This document shows positions 34,032-45,890 of a stretch of DNA of 64,000 nt, one piece after another. This DNA is from Morella rubra (Eukaryota > Streptophyta > Magnoliopsida > Fagales > Myricaceae). The notes under the pieces are model-generated. The model was not told where the DNA came from. It worked only from the letters and a program-made list of their open reading frames with translations, and made no database searches. Every line of letters starts with the position of its first letter. The stretch's first letter is position 1. The stretch is from assembly GCA_003952965.2 (NCBI GenBank), contig CM025849.1:17284796-17348795 (forward strand). Direction: 5' to 3'. Position numbers and translations under genes: made by a program.

Positions 34032-34319
34032 GTTTGAGTGCTGAGAGTAGTGAGAGTTGAGAGAGTTGAGAGAGAAGCTCTGGATGATGTTCTGAGGCGT
34101 GGTTTGAAATGAAGAGGCGAGCGTCTTATATAAGCGAGAAAAGAGAGAGAAAAGACTAAAATATCCTTGCTTTAACTTGAACAGTGAAGGGTATTTTTGG
34201 AAAGAGTGAACAGTAAAAGGAAGGGTAATATGGGAAATGACCTTAATATCTGACGTAATCACTGACATATCTTTCTGACGTAGTGCTGACATAATATTGC
34301 TGACATCATACTGCTATCT
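34032..34319 (-). promoter_or_regulatory. Viral promoter, copy L (TATA and TGACG motifs)
   Basis: Downstream of ORF2 on the minus strand. A TATA box (cttatataag) is at about 34124-34134. Two TGACG motifs (34251-34255 and 34276-34280) lie about 120-150 bp upstream of it, 25 bp apart, as in as-1-type elements of caulimovirid promoters. CT-rich sequence follows the TATA box. Confidence 0.6.
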
Positions 34320-35622
34320 CTACACGGACGATTGTAACTGTGCTATTTCTTCATCGGTGAGCTCCATGTGATATCCATCATAAGGGTCTTGAGCATCTTG
34401 ATATTCTGGAACAGCAGGACTTGATATTGTTGGTTGAGAATCTTCTGAATCTTCGGAGATAATTGTGACAAAACTTCAAGTAATTCTTTTTTGTAATCAT
34501 CCTTGGATTTTGCAGCTGCTAATTTGGATTGGATTTGACTTTTTTGAGCCAGAAATTGTGGATGTTGGGAAATTTGATGTTGGGCTTGATTAATGGCAGT
34601 AATGATATTTTCAAAATTATAAACGGACCACCATTTGATATAGAATTTCTGTGAAAGGATTTTCATATGATCTTGTTGGGTAAAATGAATTTCCAACTTA
34701 ATATCCATGGTAATAAATTGAATTGGATATGGAATCTTAAGACAAGGGGAATCTTTTTAACAGGAGGATTTTTCATGGCAGGGTATTTGGGTAAAGAAGG
34801 GGTATCAAAGGGTTCTTTCGACCAATGGTCAAAGACCTTTTTTAATGCTGGGGGAAATAATATGTCTGATGAACCAAAACGTTCCCACCATTGGATAAAC
34901 CAACAGGGAATGATATCTGCTTGAAAATTTTTGAATCTTATAAACCATGTGTGACGATGGGTTTGATTATCAAAAAATAAAGAAAATGTCCATGCGTCCA
35001 CATAATCATAATATGTATATTTTTAATTTTATAAGGTACAAAGAGTCCAAGGCTGTCCCCATTCTTTTGCAGATATGATCCTGCGTATTGTAAATTTTGA
35101 AAAACCAATTCTGGAAGGATCATATTTACAAGGAGTTTGTTCAAATTCCACAGATTTAGTATCCATTAATATATATTGATAAAAGGCTTGTGTAAAGCAA
35201 GGATTCTTTGGAACATAGTTCCAACCAGGGGGTAATATTTGCGAGGCTGTTTGATATGGATCCTGTATACTACTATAGGGTTCTTCAATAATGGTAACAT
35301 GTCTGATATAGTCTTTTGGAATGATATTGTCATTGGTAGGAGGTATTGTGGAGGTAGAACTCTCAGGATTTTGTACCTTTTGACTAAAAGTAGTAGGAGA
35401 TATTATGGTAGAAGGAGGAGCTCGAGGACCAGGTATACGAGGAGTAGGACCTCTAGGATTTGTGATTTGACCAAGGACAGTAAAGGAATTTTGCAAAGGA
35501 AGATGAGTAGGAGTGGGTGTATTGATAGGAGAGGGACCACGAAATGGAAATGGAGGAAAGGTATTGTCTGAAAGAAAATCATCATAGGATAATTTTTTAG
35601 AATTGGATGATGAAGAACTCAT
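34320..35622 (-). pseudogene. Pararetrovirus ORF2 product, copy L (broken)
   Basis: Starts with MSSSSSNSKKL at 35622 and ends with LQSSV and a stop at 34320. It opens with a Ser/Pro-rich segment (PPFPFRGPSPINTP), then a globular part rich in Trp and Phe (WTFSLFFDNQTHRHTWFIRF, WFIQWWERFG) and ends with an acidic tail. The start overlaps the stop of the RNase H frame as ATGA. Its function is not known to me; in related viruses a second ORF sits in this place. Frameshifts near 35035, 34990, 34700 and 34460 split it into four pieces. The intact length would be about 430 residues. Confidence 0.7.
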
Positions 35623-37500
35623 TTTCCCTGTAAAAATTCACGGGTTAAGAAATCAGGAATGGAATTGGATGTTCCTTTGATATGTTCTATGTCAAAATCA
35701 AAAACAGAAAGAAGTGCTTGCCATCTGGCAAATAAATGTTTTGATGCAAGATTTTTAACATCTTTTTCTAAAACTTCTTTTGCTGATTTGCAATCAATAC
35801 GTATTAAAAATTTTTGATTTAATAAATCATCTTGAAATTTTAAAATACAAAGAACAAGAGCTAATATTTCTTGCTGAATAGTACTATATTTTTGTTGTGT
35901 AGTATTCCATGCATGTGAATGATATCTTACTATTTGTTCAATGGATGTATCATGCATGCGTTGCTTTAATATTCCACCATAACCAATATTTGATGCATCA
36001 GTTTCTACTATTTTAAATGCATGTGGTGATGCAATGCCAAGACAGGGTAATTGTTTTACATGTTTTTTAATTTGTTGAACTATTGCTGTATGTTGATCAG
36101 TCCAAGGTGATGGTTTTTTCTTTAAGCGATTAAATAAAGGTTTACAAATTAATCTTAAGTTTTTATAGAATTCACCAACATAATTGAGACTACCAAGAAA
36201 ACGTTGTAATTGTTATTTATCAGTAATTTTATCAGGAAATTTATCAGCAAATTCTATAGCACGAGTAAAAAGAGTAATAGTACCTGATATATAGTATGAC
36301 CTAAGAATCTTACTTTTGTTTGAAATAATTTTATTTTGGGAGCAGAAACAACTAAACCATTTTGTTCGATTATTTTTTGAAATTTATGTAAATGGTACCA
36401 ATGTTGTTTAATAGATTTAGAGAAAATAAGAACATCATCAATATAACCAAAGCAAAATCAGTATATGGTGTAAAAATATCATTCATAATATTTTGAAATT
36501 CAGAAGGAGTGTTTTTTAAACCAAAGGGCATAACATTCCATTCATAGTGACCAAAAGGGACCGTAAAAGCAGTTTATAGCGATCCTCTTCCGCCACCTGA
36601 ATTTGATAGAATCCTGATTTCATATCAAATTTAGAGAAAACACATGCATCATGCAAGCGATTTAATAAATCCTTTTTATTCGGAATAGGATAACGAATCC
36701 ATCGTAAAGCTTTATTTAAAGGTTTATAGTTAATAACAAGTCGTGGAACACCACGTTCTAGTTCAGCTTTGCCCCAAACATAGAAAGCAGCACAACTCCA
36801 TGGTGATTTAGAAGGACGAATAAGACCTTTATCTAATAATAATTGAATTTCTTGTTTACAGAATTCTAATTGTTCTTGATTCATTTGTATTGGTCTGGCT
36901 TTTGTAGATATATTACGTTCTGAAAAATCAGGTTCATAAGGTAAATAAATAATATGCTTTTTTCTATTCCAGAAAGCATTAGGTAATGTAGAACAAACAG
37001 TATCTTCTAAATATTTATGAAATGTTTTAATTTCATTTTGATAGGTAGATCTTTTATTTGTTCTTCAATGGTTTTATAAAGTACTTCCTTTTGTAAAAAT
37101 TGTAAATGTTGTTGTTTACGATGAAGTTTATCTTGTTGTAAAAGATAAATTTCTTTATGAATGGATACATGTTTCAGGGCTTGTATATCTTTTGTAAAAG
37201 GAGGATAATAAAAGGGAAAAGTAACATCCTGTCCTAATATTTTTGAAGTAATACCTTGTTCTGTAACAATAAATGGATATAATAAAGCAAGGAAAGGATT
37301 TCCTAATATTACTTTAGAAGATAAGTTTTTGATTAATACGAAAGTAGTTTGAAAACAAAAACCATTATTACATATATGTACATTGGGCACTTTATAATTA
37401 ATAGATAATTTTTGACCGTCAGCTTGAGATAAGCGTTCAGTTGTTTTTTCAAAATATTTGGAATCAATCAATCCTTCTTGTATGCAATTTAAATCCACCA
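35619..37500 (-). pseudogene. Pararetrovirus protease, reverse transcriptase and RNase H, copy L
   Basis: The protease active site DSGAD is destroyed by a 2-bp loss at about 37497 (reads DSGGF); copy R keeps it. RT has SPWSCAAFYVWGKAE, the first catalytic Asp in FSKFDMKSGFYQIQ and then a frameshift after EEDRYK at about 36573. The IDD box near 36445 is out of frame because one base is missing before it. RNase H is open from 35957 to 35619 and ends GTSNSIPDFLTREFLQGK. The products would process the polyprotein and copy the pregenomic RNA. Two of these frameshifts are shared with copy R. Confidence 0.8.
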
Positions 37501-39450
37501 GAATCTACTAATGCTATTGTTGTGAAAGTAAAATCATGAATACGTATTGTAATTTCTACATGCCATTTTTGAAATATAATACGATCTATGATTTGTAAAA
37601 AAGGTTCAAAAGTAGTAGAAGTTGAAGGAATGGAAGATGAAGGTAAATCAGATACATTTAACTCTATGTCTTCAGATGTAGATTTTTGTGTTTTCAGAAA
37701 GCAAATTTCTGTTAATAATTTATCTGTAATTTGTATTAAATTAGCTTGTGTATTCTGTAATTGTTTTAATTCTTGTTTTTGTATTTGTATTTCTTTATGT
37801 AAAGATGCTAATGTAATATTATGTTGTGGTTGTTTATCAAATCGTTCTAACACTTTATTAAAATCATAATATTTAGGTTGATGTGGTAATTGTATAGGTT
37901 TCTCTTCTTTATGAGTTAAAGCTTTCATTTTTGCTAAATATTCCTGTTGTATAAGAGGATCAGATATTTGAGTTATAGCATCTAATAATAATTGATCAGT
38001 TTGTGTTAACATAAATATTTGTTTTTCTTTACATTGACAGATATCATCTAAACAATTACATAATTTGACTTTAGACGATGAAGTCTCAGTACTTTCAGAA
38101 TCTGTATCAGAAGAAGTGAGCGTGTATGGTTCATTTAAAAATAGTTTGGCAATATGTTGTTTTTGTTCTAATGGAATTTCTAAGTTTTTGATGGCTTTTT
38201 TGACATAACATTTAACAGCAAAATGACCGGTTTTACCACATTTCCAACAAACAGGGGCTTGTGTTTTATTTTTTCCTTTTGTGTTTTTACGAAATTTAGG
38301 TTTCAAATGTTTTTGAGTATCTTGCTGTATAGCTTTATTTCTTTTATATGATTTATATGGTTTATAATTTTTATAATATGGTTTTCTTTTATGTTTAGAA
38401 GGAGGTAATGGATTAGTAAAACCATATTGTGCACAAAACCCGCCTAATTCCTTACGTGTATTTTTCTTATCTAGTTCCAATGTTTTCTTTAATTTCATAT
38501 CATTACATAAATATATTGATTACAATCATCACGTAAATATACTTTTGTTAAGAATATATCTTTATACCATCGGAAATCAGCTAAAGTAGGACATTTTAAA
38601 TTAAGTAGAAAATCAGAAGCTCTTTCTCTATATATTGTAGGGTTTCCAACAAAATTTAATGTTATAGTATATAATAAAGTCATACATGAATCATTTTTAG
38701 TATGGCCATCAGTGCCTAATATAGGATTATTATCATTATCTCTTTCAACAGCAGTTAATATTGTAGTACGTTCTTCTTCAGTGAGATATCTATCCCACCA
38801 ATTTTTTAATTGACCAGAAAAACCGCAAATAATACATTCAGTAACTTCTCTTTCTTTTTTATCACTACCACGTAATACACTAGCATACATCGACATTTCA
38901 TGTAAAACATTTAATATTTCATATTCTGCTATGCCATCTATATTCCATTCAAAATATTATGTTCCGATAAGGCAGATGTAGCAACTAAATGTCTTTCTTC
39001 GTATTGTGTATCAAGAGGTGTGGGTCGAGGATAATAGTTACGATGATTTGTATTATAATATTTATGCGATATTTGTGCATGTTTTTGTTTAGTATGTAAT
39101 TTATTTAAACTTAAGGTATCAAATTGATGTTCTAATTCTTCAATAGAATTTTCTTCTTCTTCTTCTTCTATAATATCATTTGATTTTGTTGAATCTGTGT
39201 CAGTATAATTTAATGTATGAAGAGTATTCTTCTGTTTTGATGTTGATGCAATGTCGGATTTATCATGTAATGATAATTTTTCTAACATTTCATTTATTTT
39301 ATCTAATTTTGTGTCACTGGATAAACGAGGTATTTTAGTGGGAGGTAAAAATATAGGAGTTTCATATGTACTTTGAGGAAGTGTAGGTTTTTCAATTATA
39401 TGCAAATGTTCTCCTATTTTTTGTAAATAAGTATTAGTATAATTATTTTG
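37464..39450 (-). pseudogene. Pararetrovirus coat protein with zinc knuckle, copy L
   Basis: Minus-strand pieces: an acidic N-terminal segment (EEEEENSIEELEHQFDTL) in 39405-38938, a capsid core (IICGFSGQLKNWWDRYL) in 38896-38495, and a basic region with the CCHC knuckle CWKCGKTGHFAVKC at about 38250 in 38498-37464. A frameshift at about 38935 separates the first two and another at about 38500 the last two. A deletion near 38500-38520 removes about 150 bp that copy R still has (44747-44880). The knuckle binds pregenomic RNA in this virus family. Confidence 0.8.
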
Positions 39451-40991
39451 TTGTATAATATATCAAAATTTTATCATTATTATTTAATGCATTTGTTTTA
39501 TATGGAGTTGCAAAATATTGTTTGGATTGATGGTCAAGACTTATAGTAGTTGTTGGCGGATAGTATTCATATATTTTTTGACTATTTGTAGTTAACCATG
39601 GTATGGGTTTAGTAATAACATTAAGAGTAGAGGCATATTGTTCAAACCATTGAAAAAAATATATATCTTGTTGAATATTTTGCATGTATTGATAATATGT
39701 TTGTCTTATTAATGCTTGTTCTTCTGAGTATAAGTAGATAAAAACCATAATCTTTTAGCCATATTATGTAAAGCATTAAAATCTTCTTGTAATAGAGTTT
39801 TATTGATAATGTAATCTTTTTGTAATACATGTATATTATTATTACGTTGTAACGTAAAAATTTCTGATTGTGTAGGTGAAGTTTTTAGAGGAGGTTCAGA
39901 AGGAGATGGATCAGAGGGTGTTCCTTCAGGGTATCGTGGGAATTGAAGATTATGATCTGTGTATATAGTTTCTGGGATGGGTTCTACTATTGGTTCACTT
40001 GATGTGGATAATCTATTTGTGGTAGGTTTAAAAGAAGATAAAGCTGATTGAAATCTTGATGGTGTAGTCAGAGAAGAAAAAGATCGTCTAGAAAAAGAAC
40101 GACTGAGATTTTTATCTTTTTGAAAAGATAAAGTGACGGAACCATCATTATGTTGTGTAAAATATTCAATGGCTTTATTTTCTTTTTTCGGAGGTGGAGT
40201 GATTAAGGGTAATTTCCAATCATCTGGTAATATAATATCATCCCATTTAATCATACGAGGTATAGTAATATTCAAAAATTCATTATTAGTAGTTAAAAGT
40301 AAAGTTTCTCCTGAATGAGGACGTACCTTTGATCTGGGATCAAGAGTAGTCTTCATTAATTTATAATGGAGTCTATATACACAGCAAGGTATTGAGCACC
40401 TTCCATCATATCATAACCCATTGATTTAATATTCAATATTAATGAATGTAAAATAGTAGGATCTATTAAAGATAATGGAAAACATGGGTAGCAATTAAAA
40501 TAGATAGGTCCTTGATGTAAGGACGATTCTACTATTCCGAGTAAAGAATTGGAAAATTGATTATGTCGTCCATCACGTAAACATAAATAATACATAAGCA
40601 TTTAGACCTTGTCTTGTTAAGGGTGTAATAGCTACTTGGACAAGACCCATATGCATATATTTAAAACCTTGATTAATATGATTTTGAATCATAGTCGAGT
40701 TTAATAAATATAAGATTTCATATTCTTTACCTATTGGAATTAATTGTTCTATTGTTTTAATTGCATAATCAGTATTAAACTTAAAATTAGATTGTTTATA
40801 TAATTGTGAATCTTTTACTTTTGGTATAATCCAATTATTTAATGGTTTATTAGTACCTAATGATACATGATAATCATCAGTATTATATGTGATGCAGTAT
40901 TATCCATGCTGATATTATCTATACTACTACTATTAGAAGTTCCACTTGCTAGACTACGACTACTATTTGATCGTTTAAATAATCCTTTCAT
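39451..40991 (-). pseudogene. Pararetrovirus movement protein and linker, copy L
   Basis: Start ATG at 40991 (MKGLFKRSNSSRSL). The 30K-type movement protein core includes HMGLVQVAITPLTRQGLN, then a frameshift at about 40598 and CLRDGRHNQFSNSLLG and GPIYFNCYPCFP. Such proteins form tubules or open plasmodesmata for cell-to-cell spread. Another frame change at about 40356 leads into a Ser/Pro-rich linker towards the coat protein. The frameshift at 40598 is identical in copy R (41676). Confidence 0.8.
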
Positions 40992-41207
40992 GCTGAAGTG
41001 TGATTTCAAAAGAGACTATGAAACGGTCGCACCAACCGGGTCCGGCCTTTCTCACGGCTAATCCAGGCTATTCAAAGTCCATTTCACTAGTATCTTAAGA
41101 AATTGACTTTGAGAATGAAATTTTAAAGGATCAAAAGTAATTGATCTTTAGATACTTAGAATGTAAAGTATAGGAATGCTAATGCAAATGGATGTACAGT
41201 ATGGCTC
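40992..41207 (-). promoter_or_regulatory. Viral leader from primer-binding site to movement protein, copy L
   Basis: The minus strand begins ccagagccatactg at 41207, the 3' half of the tRNA-Met primer-binding site, and runs 216 nt to the movement-protein ATG. Only the last 77 nt (to about 41068) are repeated in copy R; the first 139 nt form the unpaired centre of the inverted repeat. Confidence 0.6.
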
Positions 41208-41282
41208 TGGATTAGCCGTGAGAAAGGCCGGACCCGGTTGGTGCGACCTGTTTCATAGTCTCTTTTGAAATCACACTTCAGC

Positions 41283-42075
41283 ATGAAAGGATTATTTAAA
41301 CGATCAAATAGTAGTCGTAGTCTAGCAAGTGGAACTTCTAATAGTAGTAGTATAGATAATATCAGCATGGATAATACTGCATCACATATCAATACTGATG
41401 ATTATCATGTATCATTAGGTACTAATAAACCATTAAATAATTGGATTATACCAAAAGTAAAAGATTCACAATTATATAAACAATCTAATTTTAAGTTTAA
41501 TACTGATTATGCAATTAAAACAATAGAACAATTAATTCCAATAGGTAAAGAATATGAAATCTTATATTTATTAAACTCGACTATGATTCAAAATCATATT
41601 AATCAAGGTTTTAAATATATGCATATGGGTCTTGTCCAAGTAGCTATTACACCCTTAACAAGACAAGGTCTAAATGCTTATGTATTATTTATGTTTACGT
41701 GATGGACGACATAATCAATTTTCCAATTCTTTACTCGGAATAGTAGAATCGTCCTTACATCAAGGACCTATCTATTTTAATTGCTACCCATGTTTTCCAT
41801 TATCTTTAATAGATCCTACTATTTTACATTCATTAATATTGAATATTAAATCAATGGGTTATGATATGATGGAAGGTGCTCAATACCTTGCTGTCGTATA
41901 TAGACTCCATTATAAATTAATGAAGACTACTCTTGATCCCATATCAAAGGTACGTCCTCATTCAGGAGAAACTTTACTTTTAACTACTAATAATGAATTT
42001 TTGAATATTACTATACCTCGTATGATTAAATGGGATGATAAAATATTACCAGATGACATTAATATAAATCAATAA
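41283..42075 (+). pseudogene. Pararetrovirus movement protein, copy R
   Basis: ATG at 41283. Same 30K-type core as copy L, with the same frameshift at about 41676 between RQGLN and CLRDGRHN. It stays open until about 42075, where the sequence turns into an AT-rich filler (aataagaaaaaaagaaaaac). The linker after the core is missing or degraded. Confidence 0.8.
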
Positions 42076-42117
42076 GAAAAAAAGAAAAACTAGATAAAAC
42101 AACTAATGATATTCTTC

Positions 42118-42375
42118 GTCACTTTATCTTTTCAAAAAGATAAAAATCTCAAAGTTCTTTTTCTAGACATCTTTTTCTTCTCTTTGACCCATAAGATCAA
42201 TCAGCTTTATCTTCATTTTAAACCTACCGACGTGAAATGAAGATTATCCACATCAAGACCAATCACCCATCCCAGAAACTATATACACTCTCATAATCTT
42301 CAATTCTCCACGATTCCCATGAAGGAACACCCTCTGACTATCTCCTTCTGGATGACCTCTTAGCTATATCCTTGC
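42118..42375 (+). pseudogene. Degraded movement/coat linker, copy R
   Basis: Matches copy L about 40135-39880 (complement) but with at least eight deletions of 2-15 bp in 260 bp, while neighbouring parts of the copies are almost identical. Phrases kept include cgtcactttatcttttcaaa and gattatccacatcaag. Confidence 0.65.
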
Positions 42376-42379
42376 TTTA

Positions 42380-43660
42380 AAACACAGTATAGTGAACAGT
42401 ACCTGACGTAATCACTGACATGACAACATGCTGACATCATAATACACGACGTAACTGTGCTATTTCTTCATCGGTGAGCTCCATGTGATATCCATCATAA
42501 GTCTTGAGCATCTTGATATTCTGGAACAAGGACTTGACTTCTGAAATAATTGTGACAAAACTTCAAGTAATTCTTTTTTGTAATCATCCTTGGATTTTGC
42601 AGCTGCTAATTTGGATTGGATTTGACTTTTTTGAGCAGAAATGTGGATGTTGGGAAATTTGATGTTGGGCTTGATTAATGGCAGTAATGATATTTTCAAA
42701 ATTATAAACGGACCACCATTTGATATAAATTTTGAGAAAGGATTTTCAAATGATCTTGTTGGGTAAAAATGAATTTCCAACTTAATATCCATGGTAATAA
42801 ATTGAATTGGATATGGAATCTTAAGACAAGGGGAATCTTTTTAACAGGAGGATTTTTCATGGCAGGGTATTTGGGTAAAGAAGGGGTATCAAAGGGTTCT
42901 TTCGACCAATGGTCAAAGACCTTTTTTAATGCTGGGGGAAATAATATGTCTGATGAACCAAAACGTTCCCACCATTGGATAAACCAACCGGGAATATATC
43001 TGCTTGAAAATTTTTGAATCTTATAAACCATGTGTGACGATGGGTTTGATTATCAAAAAATAAAGAAAATGTCCATGCGTCCACATAATCATAATATGTA
43101 ATATTTTTAAAATTTTTATAAGGTACAGTCAATGAACGAAGAGTCCAAGGCTGTCCCCATTCTTTTGCAGATATGATCATTGTAAATTTTGAAAAACTAA
43201 TTCTGGAAGGATCATATTTACAAGGAGTTTGTTCAAATTCCACAGATTTAGTATCCATTAATATATATTGATAAAAGAAAAAGGATTTTTGGAACATAGT
43301 TCCAACCAGGGGTAATATTTGCGAGGCTGTTTGATATGGATCCTGTAACTACTATATAGGTTCCAATAATTACAACATAGGAGGTATTGTGGAGGTAGAA
43401 CTCTCACCTTTTGACTAAAAGTAGTAGGAGATATTATGGTAGAAGGAGGAGCTCGAGGACTAGGTATACGAGGAGTAGGACAATTTGTGATTTGACCAAG
43501 GAAAGTAAAGGAATTTTGCAAAGGAAGATGAGTAGGAGTGGGTGTATTGATAGGAGAGGGACCACGAAATGGAAATGGAGGAAAGGTATTGTCTGAAAGA
43601 AAATCATCATAGGATAATTTTTTAGAATTGGATGATGAAGAACTCAATTCATTAAGAAAT
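42380..43660 (-). pseudogene. Inverted ORF2 and promoter fragment inside copy R
   Basis: On the minus strand this is a third copy of ORF2 (43645 down to about 42460) with a remnant of the promoter (two TGACG-type motifs near 42400-42450). Recognisable are MSSSSSNSKKL-related SSSSSNSKKLSYDDF, the Pro-rich segment, WFIQWWERFG and the tail. Many small deletions distinguish it from the ORF2 copies in L and R, and the TATA region is gone. It interrupts copy R between movement and coat protein. Confidence 0.75.
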
Positions 43661-43795
43661 CCATATGTTCTCAAACAAATGCCCATAAATACAAGATGAT
43701 TAAAATACGTATTAATGATAATAAATCTTTGATTATACAAAGTATAATAGTACTACTGCAAATATATTTATCGACAAAAAATAGATAAAAATTTT
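43661..43795 (+). other. Scrambled join in copy R
   Basis: Short phrases from the RNase H region (aaaatacgtattaatgataataaatc) and from the coat-protein start are mixed in about 135 bp with no continuous match. Could be filler DNA at a rearrangement or an assembly patch. Confidence 0.4.
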
Positions 43796-45890
43796 GATAC
43801 TATTATACAACAAAATAATTATACTAATACTTATTTACAAAAAATAGGAGAACATTTGCATATAATTGAAAAACCTACACTTCCTCAAAGTACATATGAA
43901 ACTCCTATATTTTTACCTCCCACTAAAATACCTCGTTTATCCAGTGACACAAAATTAGATAAAATAAATGAAATGTTAGAAAAATTATCATTACATGATA
44001 AATCCGACATTGCATCAACATCAAAACAGAAGAATACTCTTCATACATTAAATTATACTGACACAGATTCAACAAAATCAAATGATATTATAGAAGAAGA
44101 AGAAGAAGAAAATTCTATTGAAGAATTAGAACATCAATTTGATACCTTAAGTTTAAATAAATTACATACTAAACAAAAACATGCACAAATATCGCATAAA
44201 TATTATAATACAAATCATCGTAACTATTATCCTCGACCCACACCTCTTGATACACAATACGAAGAAAGACATTTAGTTGCTACATCTGCCTTATCGGAAC
44301 ATAATATTTTGAATGGAATATAGATGGCATAGCAGAATATGAAATATTAAATGTTTTACATGAAATGTCGATGTATGCTAGTGTATTACGTGGTAGTGAT
44401 AAAAAAGAAAGAGAAGTTACTGAATGTATTATTTGCGGTTTTTCTGGTCAATTAAAAAATTGGTGGGATAGATATCTCACTGAAGAAGAACGTACTACAA
44501 TATTAACTGCTGTTGAAAGAGATAATGATAATAATCCTATATTAGGCACTGATGGCCATACTAAAAATGATTCATGTATGACTTTATTATATACTATAAC
44601 ATTAAATTTTGTTGGAAACCCTACAATATATAGAGAAAGAGCTTCTGATTTTCTACTTAATTTAAAATGTCCTACTTTAGCTGATTTCCGATGGTATAAA
44701 GATATATTCTTAACAAAAGTATATTTACGTGATGATTGTAATCAAGTATATTGGAAAGAAAAATTTATTGCTAACTGTAAAACACTTATGAATGATCAAG
44801 GTATTATAAATTATAATAGTATACTTATGGTTCTTTAATTAATATTATTAATAAAACAGGTTTAACTTTATGTAATGATATGAAATTAAAGAAAACATTG
44901 AACTAGATAAGAAAAATACACGTAAGGAATTAGGCGGGTTTTGTGCACAATATGGTTTTACTAATCCATTACCTCCTTCTAAACATAAAAGAAAACCATA
45001 TTATAAAAATTATAAACCATATAAATCATATAAAAGAAATAAAGCTATACAGCAAGATACTCAAAAACCTTTGAAACCTAAATTTCGTAAAAACACAAAA
45101 GGAAAAAATAAAACACAAGCCCCTGTTTGTTGGAAATGTGGTAAAACCGGTCATTTTGCTGTTAAATGTTATGTCAAAAAAGCCATCAAAAACTTAGAAA
45201 TTCCATTAGAACAAAAACAACATATTGCCAAACTATTTTTAAATGAACCATACACGCTCACTTCTTCTGATACAGATTCTGAAAGTACTGAGACTTCATC
45301 GTCTAAAGTCAAATTATGTAATTGTTTAGATGATATCTGTCAATGTAAAGAAAAACAAATATTTATGTTAACACAAACTGATCAATTATTATTAGATGCT
45401 ATAACTCAAATATCTGATCCTCTTATACAACAGGAATATTTAGCAAAAATGAAAGCTTTAACTCATAAAGAAGAGAAACCTATACAATTACCACATCAAC
45501 CTAAATATTATGATTTTAATAAAGTGTTAGAACGATTTGATAAACAACCACAACATAATATTACATTAGCATCTTTACATAAAGAAATACAAATACAAAA
45601 ACAAGAATTAAAACAATTACAGAATACACAAGCTAATTTAATACAAATTACAGATAAATTATTAACAGAAATTTGCTTTCTGAAAACACAAAAATCTACA
45701 TCTGAAGACATAGAGTTAAATGTATCTGATTTACCTTCATCTTCCATTCCTTCAACTTCTACTACTTTTGAACCTTTTTTACAAATCATAGATCGTATTA
45801 TATTTCAAAAATGGCATGTAGAAATTACAATACGTATTCATGATTTTACTTTCACAACAATAGCATTAGTAGATTCTGGTGCGGATTTAA
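43796..45890 (+). pseudogene. Pararetrovirus coat protein with zinc knuckle, copy R
   Basis: The acidic N-terminal segment (43856-44323), capsid core (44365-44838) and knuckle region (45071 onward) are in three frames. CWKCGKTGHFAVKC lies near 45130 and a CLDDICQCKEK cysteine cluster near 45330. The frameshift at about 44318 is the one seen in copy L. Copy R keeps the segment at 44747-44880 that L has lost, ending with frame breaks near 44838 and 44905. From 45071 the frame stays open through the coat C terminus into the protease. Confidence 0.8.

Larger units (their letters stand above)
34032..41207 (-). mobile_element. Endogenous pararetrovirus copy L (Caulimoviridae, petuvirus/florendovirus-like)
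   Basis: About 7.2 kb read on the minus strand: leader (41207-40992), movement protein, coat protein with zinc knuckle, protease-RT-RNase H, ORF2, and promoter region to 34032. It starts with the second half of the tRNA-Met primer-binding site at 41207. The promoter-distal leader (about 420 bp) present in copy R is missing at the left end. No integrase or LTR is present, as expected for a pararetrovirus that integrates passively. Frameshifts in every reading frame make it non-functional. The gene order and the single long ORF plus overlapping second ORF resemble petuviruses and florendoviruses; the genus is inferred, not tested. Confidence 0.85.

Noticed and set aside
35239..35571. Arg-rich frame opposite viral ORF2 (also 43411-43596 and 47804-48118)
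   Set aside because: Antisense of the Ser/Pro-rich segment. Pro codons on one strand give Arg/Gly on the other.
37588..37869. Cys/Asn-rich 93-codon frame, seen three times (also 45508-45789 and 49881-50162)
   Set aside because: Antisense of the coat-protein region in all three copies, with no independent signal.
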